Below, piece by piece: positions 46,600 through 53,917 of a DNA stretch of 64,000 bases. Below the pieces are notes generated by a model, which was not told the origin of the DNA, made no database searches, and saw nothing but the letters and a program-made list of their open reading frames with translations. Location of the stretch: contig JAHHIB010000034.1 in assembly GCA_019359075.1 (NCBI GenBank), positions 1-64,000 of the forward strand, given 5' to 3'. The first letter of the stretch is position 1; each line of letters opens with the position of its first letter. The stretch comes from Kalymmatonema hyalinum WJT4-NPBG1 (GTDB lineage: Bacteria; Cyanobacteriota; Cyanobacteriia; Cyanobacteriales; Nostocaceae). Position numbers and translations under genes: made by a program.

Positions 46600-48024
46600 A
46601 TGAAAGCACAAGAAACTGAATTACCAAAATATTCGCCACCAACTGATTCTACACAAACTCTTCAGCAGCAGCATTTAGAAAAGTTGATTGCACGCTACAC
46701 CCAGCGGACAAAAACATCAAAGCAACTCAGCCAAAGTTATCGTCCGGTGCTAGCTGACAATAAAAACTTAGGGGAGTTTTATTTACCTCTTAAGGAAATG
46801 TATTATCCGATTGTGGCAAAGCGCTCTGTTGGGTCAAAGATATGGGATGTCGATGATAACGAATATGTTGATGTGATGATGGGGCTGGGAATAAATCTTT
46901 TTGGTCATAATCCGCCTTTTATCAAAGAAGCACTGACAGAACAACTTGACAAAGGTATACAAATTGGTCCGCAATCAGAGTTAGTTGGCGAGGTAGCTGA
47001 GTTAATTTGTGAACTTACTGGGATGGAGCGGGTAGCTTTTAGTAATACAGGCACCGAAGCCGTGATGACCGCGATCCGCTTGGCAAGAACGGCAACAAAT
47101 CGCAACAAAATTGTGATCTTTTCAGGCTCTTATCACGGTCATTTTGATGGAACACTAGTTAAAGCACAAATGCTGGACGGAATGCATGCAGTGCCTATTG
47201 CTCCCGGTGTACCACAAAATTTCGTTAAAGATGTTTTGGTTTTGGATTATGGAAATCCGCAATCATTAGAAATAATAAAAGCGCATGAGCAGGAATTAGC
47301 AGCTGTTCTAGTTGTACCCGTGCAAACAGGTAGACCCAGTTTACAGCCAAAAACGTTCCTTCAAGAACTAAAGCAATTAACAAAAGAATCAGGAATCACC
47401 TTAATTTTTGATGAAATGGTTACGGGCTTCCGCATTCATCCAGGCGGCGCACAGGCGTATTTTGGCGTTGAAGCCGATATAGCAACCTATGGCAAAATTG
47501 TTGGTGGCGGTATGCCGATTGGAGTTATTGCTGGCAAAGCTGCTTATATGGATGCTATAGACGGCGGTATGTGGAATTATGGAGATGATTCCTACCCAAG
47601 TGCCAAAAAGACGTTTTTTGCAGGTACCTTCTGCAAGCATCCGTTAGCTATGGCGGCTGCACGAGCAGTCCTTAAACATCTCAAAACTGAGGGACCCAGG
47701 CTTCAACAGCAGTTAAATCAACGCACATCTCAATTTGTAGCAGCTTTAAATGCTTACTTTGAAGAGGATAAAGTACCTATCCGGATGGCGAATTTTGGCT
47801 CACTATTTGGTCCTGCTTCATCAAGAAATACTAACTCTGTGGAGGATAGTGCTGCTTCAGTGGGTATGGATTTGTTACGCTATCACCTACTTGATAGGGG
47901 AGTGCATCTTCTGGGTGCAAGTGGTTACATATCTACAGCCCATACAGATGAAGATTTGAATTACATAACACAGGCTGTGAAAGATAGCGTCAAGGAGTTG
48001 CGAGAGGGAGGGTTTTTGCCCTAA
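46600..48024 (+). CDS. PLP-dependent class III aminotransferase (GSA-aminomutase-like)
   Basis: 474 residues. The fold-type I signature is clear: VDVMMGLGINLFGHNPP, FSNTGTEAVMTAIRLAR, FSGSYHGHFDG, LIFDEMVTGFRIHPGG and ATYGKIVGGGMPIG with the PLP lysine at K299. Similarity is to stand-alone glutamate-1-semialdehyde-type enzymes and to the aminotransferase domains embedded in PKS/NRPS proteins such as McyE. Following a reductase-terminated NRPS and a methyltransferase, it may convert the released peptide aldehyde into a terminal primary amine (inference). Amination of a beta-ketone on the first PKS module, with its degenerate KR, is an alternative. Confidence 0.9.
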   Translation: MKAQETELPKYSPPTDSTQTLQQQHLEKLIARYTQRTKTSKQLSQSYRPVLADNKNLGEFYLPLKEMYYPIVAKRSVGSKIWDVDDNEYVDVMMGLGINLFGHNPPFIKEALTEQLDKGIQIGPQSELVGEVAELICELTGMERVAFSNTGTEAVMTAIRLARTATNRNKIVIFSGSYHGHFDGTLVKAQMLDGMHAVPIAPGVPQNFVKDVLVLDYGNPQSLEIIKAHEQELAAVLVVPVQTGRPSLQPKTFLQELKQLTKESGITLIFDEMVTGFRIHPGGAQAYFGVEADIATYGKIVGGGMPIGVIAGKAAYMDAIDGGMWNYGDDSYPSAKKTFFAGTFCKHPLAMAAARAVLKHLKTEGPRLQQQLNQRTSQFVAALNAYFEEDKVPIRMANFGSLFGPASSRNTNSVEDSAASVGMDLLRYHLLDRGVHLLGASGYISTAHTDEDLNYITQAVKDSVKELREGGFLP

Positions 48025-48041
48025 GATGTGTTTTCAAACTC

Positions 48042-48126
48042 TTAGAACCCCCTTACTTACCGATGAATTCGGGGGAGACAGACACCTGAAGTTTTCTCTT
48101 TTTAAGGAGAATTTAGGGGGTTCTAA
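48042..48126 (+). repeat. Inverted repeat / possible attenuator after aminotransferase gene
   Basis: TTAGAACCCCCT (48042-48053) and AGGGGGTTCTAA (48115-48126) are perfectly complementary 12-bp arms about 61 bp apart, and the second is followed by ATTTT. It resembles a MITE-type palindrome and could act as a leaky terminator before the small gene at 48147. Confidence 0.6.
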
Positions 48127-48146
48127 ATTTTAAACGAGGTAAAACT

Positions 48147-48473
48147 ATGGCAACAATGGGAAAATACTGTAAAGCTTACTCTCTCAAAAAGTTACGTGAG
48201 TTCAGTCAGTGGACTGAGAAGGGTGAAAATACAAGAAAAGAAAAGAAAGAAGTGGATGGAAAAGAAGTCGAAATTAATAGGCAACTAACGGATGATGACT
48301 TTCTTTACCTACAAGAAAACTATCTGGTCACAGATGGAATTTTCCAGGACGAAAATATTATTTTTGACAATGTAACTCCGGAATGGAAAGAGTTTTGCAA
48401 AAATACGCTCTTGTTTGAAATTCCAGTTTATAAGGATGGCAGGCTGAAAACCCTTGAGGATGTGCCATCCTGA
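48147..48473 (+). CDS. Small hypothetical protein at end of NRPS operon
   Basis: 108 residues, with GAGGT before the ATG. It is charged and soluble, with no signal peptide or transmembrane segment. Recognisable stretches are KYCKAYSLKKLREFSQWTEK, LTDDDFLYLQENYLVTDGIF and TPEWKEFCKNTLLFEIP. I do not recognise the family. It is co-directional with the biosynthetic genes and separated from the aminotransferase by a palindrome. Codon use looks normal and the coding character is good, so it is probably a real accessory protein of the cluster, but no function can be assigned. Confidence 0.7.
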   Translation: MATMGKYCKAYSLKKLREFSQWTEKGENTRKEKKEVDGKEVEINRQLTDDDFLYLQENYLVTDGIFQDENIIFDNVTPEWKEFCKNTLLFEIPVYKDGRLKTLEDVPS

Positions 48474-48524
48474 GTCGGTCACATCCGTGCTTTAGACAAG
48501 GGATGAAAGCCGCCTACGTAGGCT

Positions 48525-48680
48525 TTAGCCTACCGTGACGTTATGTTTTTGCGGCTCAGGCAAGGTATCAATTAAGTCTTCAATAATTTGGGTAATCGTT
48601 TTATCTTTTTCAACACCTAATAAACGTAGCTTATTGACTCTCCGTTCAGTAATCCGAATATGTAAATCTTTTTTTGCCAT
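48525..48680 (-). CDS. Small ribbon-helix-helix-like protein beside TnpB
   Basis: A 51-residue reading frame on the minus strand, ATG at 48678-48680 and TAA at 48525-48527. It begins MAKKDLHIRITERRVNKLRL and continues with LGVEKDKTITQIIEDLIDTL. A short basic beta-strand-like start followed by two amphipathic helices with T-[IV]-[TS]-x-[IL]-[IL] suits a CopG/Arc-type DNA-binding fold. It is divergent from the TnpB gene 71 bp away, a common arrangement in cyanobacterial IS200/IS605-type elements, and probably regulates the element or forms part of it. No partner toxin is visible. Confidence 0.6.
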   Translation of the reverse strand: MAKKDLHIRITERRVNKLRLLGVEKDKTITQIIEDLIDTLPEPQKHNVTVG

Positions 48681-48751
48681 ACTATATATACAATGCGAAC
48701 ATAATAATTTAGCATTTATTTTCTTAATTAAATGAAGGAGGTGATAACGTA

Positions 48752-49936
48752 GTGCTGGTATTAGAGTACAAAGTAAAAGGTAAGCAACAACAGTATCAAG
48801 CTATTGATGAAGCTATTAGGACTACTCAATTCATCCGAAACAAAGCTATTCGTTTCTGGATGGATGCACCACGAGAAGCCAAAATCAATCGAATTGCTCT
48901 AAATAATTACTCTACAGCACTGCGTAAAGAATTTAAGTTTGTTGAAGAGTTAAATTCAATGGCTTGCCAGGCTGCAACAGAAAGAGCATGGTTGTCTATT
49001 GATAGATTTTACAGTAACTGTAAGTCTAGAAAACCAGGAAAGAAGGGCTTTCCACGCTTTCAAAGAGACAACCGCTCAGTTGAATATAAGACTTCAGGAT
49101 GGGCATTGCACCCAACAAAAAGACGTGTCACCTTTACCGATAAAAAAGGTATTGGAGAGATCAAGCTTTTAGGAAAGTGGGATATTCACACCTATCCTGT
49201 TAAGTTCATTAAGCGAGTTCGGTTAGTTCGTAAAGCTGACGGTTACTATTGTCAATTTGCAGTTGACATTGATGTAAAACCTGAATCCAGAACAGGTAAC
49301 GGTGAAATCGGTTTAGACATGGGTCTTGAGTTTTTCTACTCTGATTCCAACGGATATCACGAGGAAAATCCTAAGTTTTTGAGGAAAGCTCAAAAAACCA
49401 TTAAGCACGCTCAACGTCAGATTTACAAAAAGGAAAAAGGTAAAAACCAACGACGGAAAGCTAGACAAAGATATGCAAAGAAGCATTTAAGAGTAAATAG
49501 GCAAAGGACAGAGCATTCCAAGAGATTGGCGCGAACCTTGTGCAAAGCTAACGCTTTAGTCGCCTATGAAGACTTGAATGTCAAAGGCATGGTGAAGAAC
49601 CATCGTCTTGCCAAGTCAATCAACGATGTGGCTTGGTCATTGTTCCGTCGTTGGTTGGAATATTTTGCTCGTAAGTTCAATACAACAGTTGTTGCTGTCA
49701 ATCCTAAAATGACATCTCAAAAGTGTTCTGATTGTGGTGCAATTGTGAAAAAATCTCTTTCAACCCGTACACATAAGTGTAGCTGTGGGTGCAACTTACA
49801 AAGAGATGTGAACGCAGCAATAAATATTCTAAATCTTGCAAAACAAGCTAGGGACGGGCAGTCCCGAAGTAACGCTACAGGAGTCGGAATCAATACGCTA
49901 CTTGGTGAGAACCTGGTAGAGCAAATTCTGACGTAG
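48752..49936 (+). CDS. tnpB: RNA-guided endonuclease TnpB (IS200/IS605 OrfB)
   Basis: 394 residues, starting at GTG behind an excellent AAGGAGGTGAT ribosome site. The N-terminal helix-turn-helix region begins LEYKVKGKQQQYQAIDEAI. RuvC motifs are intact: D in EIGLDMGLEFFY, E in LVAYEDLNVKGM and D in LQRDVNAAINIL. A zinc ribbon CSDCG...CSCGC is present. TnpB proteins are omega-RNA-guided nucleases that help IS200/605 elements persist. The guide RNA would be expected to cover the 3' end of the gene and the hairpin near 49946-49969. The element appears inserted between cluster genes without disrupting one. Confidence 0.9.
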   Translation: MLVLEYKVKGKQQQYQAIDEAIRTTQFIRNKAIRFWMDAPREAKINRIALNNYSTALRKEFKFVEELNSMACQAATERAWLSIDRFYSNCKSRKPGKKGFPRFQRDNRSVEYKTSGWALHPTKRRVTFTDKKGIGEIKLLGKWDIHTYPVKFIKRVRLVRKADGYYCQFAVDIDVKPESRTGNGEIGLDMGLEFFYSDSNGYHEENPKFLRKAQKTIKHAQRQIYKKEKGKNQRRKARQRYAKKHLRVNRQRTEHSKRLARTLCKANALVAYEDLNVKGMVKNHRLAKSINDVAWSLFRRWLEYFARKFNTTVVAVNPKMTSQKCSDCGAIVKKSLSTRTHKCSCGCNLQRDVNAAINILNLAKQARDGQSRSNATGVGINTLLGENLVEQILT

Positions 49937-49945
49937 AATGTAGAA

Positions 49946-49969
49946 TCCCCGTGGATGGGTGCCCGGGGA
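49946..49969 (+). ncRNA. Putative omega-RNA 3' hairpin / element right end
   Basis: TCCCCG (49946-49951) pairs with CGGGGA (49964-49969), followed by GTGTCAAG. The same structure with a changed loop occurs at 53884-53906 behind the TnpB relic. Compensated conservation of stem against loop suggests a functional RNA or DNA hairpin, as known for TnpB guide RNAs. Only the terminal hairpin is marked; the 5' limit of the RNA cannot be seen. Confidence 0.5.
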
Positions 49970-50077
49970 GTGTCAAGAACCTGTGCAGGTACAAGCATCA
50001 GCAGGTTAAGACAAAGGTGAGCTATAAAACAGTAAAAATTTTTATAATCTACAAGTATAAACTACAAGGAGACAAAC

Positions 50078-50305
50078 ATGAATAGAGAAGACACAGAAGA
50101 TACCACGATTTACAAAGTAGTCGTGAATCATGAAGAACAGTATTCAATTTGGCCTGCTGACCGAGAGAACGCTCTTGGCTGGCGGGATGCAGGTAAAAGT
50201 GGTCTAAAATCTGAATGTTTGGAATATATTAAAGAAGTGTGGACTGATATGAGACCACTTAGTCTCCGTAAAAAGATGGAGTCTGCACAAGTGGCTCAAC
50301 AATGA
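50078..50305 (+). CDS. MbtH-like protein
   Basis: 75 residues with a CAAGGAGA ribosome site. The family signature is complete: [28 protein letters not shown], then [18 protein letters not shown], including the invariant tryptophans. MbtH proteins bind and activate adenylation domains of NRPSs. This is the only copy in the window and probably serves all five A domains of the locus. It is the last plus-strand gene of the cluster and is followed by a strong hairpin terminator. The TnpB element now separates it from the rest of the operon, so it may rely on its own or an IS-borne promoter. Confidence 0.95.
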   Translation: MNREDTEDTTIYKVVVNHEEQYSIWPADRENALGWRDAGKSGLKSECLEYIKEVWTDMRPLSLRKKMESAQVAQQ

Positions 50306-50349
50306 CTACATACGATTTTGGATTTTAGATTTTGAAATGCGATCGCTCA

Positions 50350-50383
50350 AGAAACCCGGTAACTCTTACGAGACCGGGTTTCT
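50350..50383. terminator. Hairpin terminator between convergent genes
   Basis: AGAAACCCGGT (50350-50360) and ACCGGGTTTCT (50373-50383) form a perfect 11-bp stem with a 12-nt loop, between the MbtH gene and the convergent acylase gene. The T-run is short on both sides, so it may work as a bidirectional, imperfect intrinsic terminator. Confidence 0.75.
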
Positions 50384-50388
50384 CTGCT

Positions 50389-52548
50389 TCAAAATTCCTT
50401 GCGCTCTTCTAAATGCGCTAGGATATCTTGACGCGTACGCCAAACCGGACGCAATTGTTTTTTGGCAAACATCTGCAACTGGTCGCCAACATGGGGTGAA
50501 CCCGGTTGAGTAGCATTACCGTAGCTGGTCAGTGCCATTGCCCGTACTGGTTGAGAAAACTCAATTGCAGCGACATACGAATCACCGTGGACTGGTTGGA
50601 AGCGCCCTTCTGACGCAGGAGCAAACCTAAGGACACGGAAAATACCCAGCTTGTCAACACCACCATTGGCAGGCAAATCCACATTGCCATACTTTAGTCG
50701 GAAAACGTTTCCCCAAGGTACATCAAGCGCCCCATAAGCCTTTTCGACCGAAGCCGCTGCAGCTTCCAGTTTGGCGACTGCATCCTTGGGATCGGCTAAG
50801 CCGTCGGGTGTCGTGCGCGGAGAGTCTTCACTCCAAGGTATGCTGAATGCTTTATCTAAGTCCATCTCTTCTACCCAAGAGGCAAAGAGTACCGCACCCT
50901 TGCTATCTGCATTTGCTTGCCTATCCCAAGCTTCTAACACATCAGCTGCTCGCCGTGCTAATTCACCCCCCTGCTTACGTGCTGCGGGAATTAAGTCATC
51001 CAAGATGCGATCCGCCAGTTCCATGCGGGTTGAGTGTTTGTATTCAACCATTTCATCGAAAGAAATTTTTTCATCTTCTGCCAGCATCTTTGCAGAACTC
51101 TGCGCCCGAAAACTCATGGGACCACGTGGTGCCATATAGGGCGGGTAATTATCTGGTTTAATGGCGAGTGGAAACGTGGTTGTCCAGGGTGGGTCATTAG
51201 CATTTTGTAACCAGCCGCTGGGTGGGTCAATGACGCGCGGTAAATCCTGGTAACGGTGGATTTTCGTCCATAAAGTGCTAGAGGTGTCGCCAGGGATAAT
51301 GCCTTCCCAGTATTGAAAATCACCCTTTTGGCGAACTGGAACATCACCGTTGAACAAGTGCATAATATGCCCGTCTCTATCGGCGTACATTACCGTAAAC
51401 ATCGGGAGTTGCAAGCGCTGGAGTGCGGTTTCAAATTGCGTGAGGTTTTTTGCCCGTGCCATATCCCACCACTGCTGGAGGACACCTGGTCTGTCAAGAC
51501 CAACAACCCGTAGCGCTACGGCTTTACCGCCTTTGTTTGACACCACAGGTCCGTGGACAGAACTTTTCACGACTAAGGGTTCTGTTCGCAGCGTGCCGTC
51601 TTTTTGCTTCACCTTTATAGAAAAGGTTTCTGTCTCAAAGGGACGAACTTTGCCATCAAAGCGATAGCCATCATCAACTAGTTTAAGTTCGTAGGCGTCC
51701 CAGCCATCGTGGGTGTTGACGGTGTGAGTCCAGCCCAAATAGTCGTTGAATGCGATCGCCAACATGGGAATGCCAACGAGTGCTGCTCCGTAAGCATCAA
51801 TACCTGGAGCGGTAATTTGTGCTTCATACCACAAATATAAATCCGACCAAGGCAAGTGCGGGTTCGCAAGCAGCATCGCCTTGCCACTTGCAGATCGTGA
51901 TGGGGCGATCGCCCAACCATTAGACCCTGCTTTTGGCTCCTCCTGGCTGACCTGAGCAACCTGATCTGGACTCGTGACAAAAGTGAAATGGAGGACTCGG
52001 TGTAAGTGAGCCAGTACATCCTCCCCCTTGACTGGCAACACAACTTCTACCTCGTCGTCAATCTTTTCGCCATGCTCTTTAGCATAAGCATTGATTCCCT
52101 CAGCAAAGGCATCGAGATAGCTGCGAAAAGTTGAATTTTGTCCTTTGTACCAAGAACGAGCACGCTCTGGGACTCCCATAGTGAGTACCCAACGGTCTGA
52201 TTCTAGATATTTTTCTCCCCAGTATTCGGCAGCGCGTCCGCGTGCTTGACCGTAAAGACGCAAAAGCAGGTTACCGTGACTTTGCATCTGTGCCCAACCA
52301 AAGGCTTGAAACGCACTTCGATTATCTTTACCGTAGATATGCGGTACGCCGTAAGTATCCCAAAGTACTTCAGTTAATTTTGGCGGGGAACTTAAACTTT
52401 GGCTTCCTAGAACTAAAGCAAAAATGAGACTGAGTATAAACGGTAAAATTCGGAATGAATTTTTTTTGAACGCCCTGAGTACATAGCGACTTTTGCAAAA
52501 ACGCAAAAGACTTCTCAGGGGAACTAACTGCTCCCTGTTAGTAAACAT
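50389..52548 (-). CDS. Penicillin acylase/PvdQ-family Ntn hydrolase (N-acyl amide acylase)
   Basis: 719 residues. An N-terminal membrane or signal segment (RILPFILSLIFALVLGSQS) sends it to the periplasm. VLWDTYGVPHIYGKDN, ARGRAAEYWG and the autoprocessing site AG-SNGWAIAPSRS (S209 becomes the N-terminal nucleophile) define the family. LLANPHLPW, NDYLGWTHTVNTHDGWDAYEL and YADRDGHIMHLFNGDVP support it. Relatives cleave acyl-homoserine lactones (AiiC of Anabaena) or, as PvdQ, remove the fatty acid of the pyoverdine precursor. Lying convergent to a FAAL-initiated siderophore cluster, it could deacylate the product in the periplasm. Quorum quenching is the alternative. Confidence 0.88.
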   Translation of the reverse strand: MFTNREQLVPLRSLLRFCKSRYVLRAFKKNSFRILPFILSLIFALVLGSQSLSSPPKLTEVLWDTYGVPHIYGKDNRSAFQAFGWAQMQSHGNLLLRLYGQARGRAAEYWGEKYLESDRWVLTMGVPERARSWYKGQNSTFRSYLDAFAEGINAYAKEHGEKIDDEVEVVLPVKGEDVLAHLHRVLHFTFVTSPDQVAQVSQEEPKAGSNGWAIAPSRSASGKAMLLANPHLPWSDLYLWYEAQITAPGIDAYGAALVGIPMLAIAFNDYLGWTHTVNTHDGWDAYELKLVDDGYRFDGKVRPFETETFSIKVKQKDGTLRTEPLVVKSSVHGPVVSNKGGKAVALRVVGLDRPGVLQQWWDMARAKNLTQFETALQRLQLPMFTVMYADRDGHIMHLFNGDVPVRQKGDFQYWEGIIPGDTSSTLWTKIHRYQDLPRVIDPPSGWLQNANDPPWTTTFPLAIKPDNYPPYMAPRGPMSFRAQSSAKMLAEDEKISFDEMVEYKHSTRMELADRILDDLIPAARKQGGELARRAADVLEAWDRQANADSKGAVLFASWVEEMDLDKAFSIPWSEDSPRTTPDGLADPKDAVAKLEAAAASVEKAYGALDVPWGNVFRLKYGNVDLPANGGVDKLGIFRVLRFAPASEGRFQPVHGDSYVAAIEFSQPVRAMALTSYGNATQPGSPHVGDQLQMFAKKQLRPVWRTRQDILAHLEERKEF

Positions 52549-53223
52549 TACAGTTTTAGTGAATATTGATGATCGAACTTAAAAAGCTATTTGTGTGCTA
52601 AAAATCACTTTCGTTTGAGTCATTACTAGATTTTTGGGTTGAAAGTTCTGCCCGATTTGAGTATCTGATAATTTTGTACTTTTAACTTTCCTTTCTGCAT
52701 ATTTTTACTACTTGTTTACAACTAACTAGGGTTTTTAAAGAGCGATTGCTTACGAGTAGTGCTGCACGTAGCTCAATCACCAAAGCCGTTTTCATAACCT
52801 GACGCACCCAATTCATGCCTTTAGCAAAGGAGATACTTATTTCTCAAGTAAATTAATATTAATAGGAATAAATATCAACTTAGTGTAATTATTCTTATTG
52901 AAGAAGGCAGAAGTACGCTCGTCTGAGGGCATTTATGTTCCGTAAGACCGGGGATTCAAACCCAGACCTTACGGTAGCCACAGCAATGAAATGAGCGTGG
53001 GGGTCTTAAACCCTTGTTCCCTATGCCCGAAGGGGCACGCTGCGCGAACGGTCAGGATCCTATCGGCAGGAGCCAGAATTCCCTTCAGCTCCGGCTGCCT
53101 CCTGCCTGAAGCCTTTCCCGATAAAAAATTAATTTTTTTAGATTTGGTAGGTCAAAATGTTGATTTTAGTGCCTTAATAGTCACCGTTCCCGTAATCAAG
53201 AATGAATTTGATGAAATAGCTGA
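52549..53223. other. Gene-free spacer with repeat debris
   Basis: The first 400 bp, upstream of the acylase, are A/T-rich and show no gene; the acylase promoter must lie here. At 52940-52974, CCGTAAG and CTTACGG enclose GGGATTCAAACCC, a small cruciform reminiscent of a tRNA acceptor/T-arm minihelix or an IS left-end hairpin. From 53020 the sequence is a mosaic of cyanobacterial repeats (CGAAGGGGCACGCTGCGCGA). An open frame at 52991-53257 crosses this mosaic; its C-terminal half (QNVDFSALIVTVPVIKNEFD) could be a gene remnant, but I do not recognise it. Confidence 0.4.
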
Positions 53224-53917
53224 TTGGCGAAGGAAGAACTTGTCCAGGGACGAGTGATCGTTTCGTGCGGTACAATTCCAGTCAGAGCAAGATTTACTTC
53301 GGAAGAGAAAGCCTTTTGGTTAGACCAATGTCAACACGCAAACAGTTTGATTAACTGCGCCATTTACCATACACGTCAAACGCACTACGCACGGCTTCAG
53401 GAAATGGACAATGCATATACAACATACTGGCGTGGTGATGAACTACGTAGTGATTGGAAGACTTATCAATGCAGTACTTCTTATCCTGAGTTAGACAAAA
53501 TTCTTAAGGAGAATCCTCATTACAAAGGACTTGCAGCACAAGCAGCACAACAAACATTAAAGTCTGTTGGTGAGTCAATAACGAGCTACAACGGACTTGT
53601 CAAAGCCTACTACAAAGGTGATGTGGATAGACCGTCTTTACCTAAGTACCGTAAAAAGGGAGGGTTAGCACCAGTAACATTTCCGCGCCAAGCACTCAGT
53701 TTTAAAAATGGTTTCTTTAAGCCATCAATCAGCAAGGAAACCAAGCCAGAACTCATTACAGAAATCGAGTTAAAACTACCTGATTTCATTGATTCGGACT
53801 GGGTCAAAGAAGTGACAATACGCCCATGTCTTGGGGACTTTGTAATCGACTGGGCTTCAGCCAGTGCTGCAACAGTCTAGAATCCCCCGTGCTTCTAGCC
53901 CGGGGAGATGTCAAGGC
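53224..53917 (+). pseudogene. Deleted TnpB relic (IS200/IS605 type)
   Basis: The 218-codon frame begins in a TnpB of a different subtype from that at 48752: residues such as FWLDQCQHANSLINCAIYHTRQTHY, NPHYKGLAAQAAQQTLKSVGES and RPSLPKYRKKGG form the N-terminal half. At about KEVTIRPCLGDFVIDW it jumps to a short C-terminal tail ending SASAATV, so the whole RuvC and zinc-ribbon part (roughly 200 codons) is deleted. The 3' hairpin (CCCCG 53885-53889 with CGGGG 53901-53905) and the TGTCAAG end are kept. The right end abuts the truncated MFS gene directly. Confidence 0.8.

Larger units (their letters stand above)
48481..49978 (+). mobile_element. IS200/IS605-type element carrying TnpB and a small RHH-like gene
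   Basis: The right end is placed just after the hairpin TCCCCG...CGGGGA (49946-49969) and GTGTCAAG, because the TnpB relic at 53224 ends in an equivalent hairpin and GATGTCAAG. The left end is uncertain; it is put before the small minus-strand gene, near the palindromic GCCTACGTAGGCTTTAGCCTAC at 48511-48532. No TnpA (Y1 transposase) is present, so it is non-autonomous or moved in trans. It separates the hypothetical gene at 48147 from MbtH. Confidence 0.6.

Noticed and set aside
52940-52974. tRNA 3' half at the CCGTAAG/CTTACGG cruciform
   Set aside because: It has a minihelix-like shape, but no D or anticodon arm and no CCA; more likely an IS end or repeat.
52991-53257. 88-codon frame upstream of the TnpB relic
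   Set aside because: Its first half is repeat DNA; without a recognisable family it is described only as possible debris.
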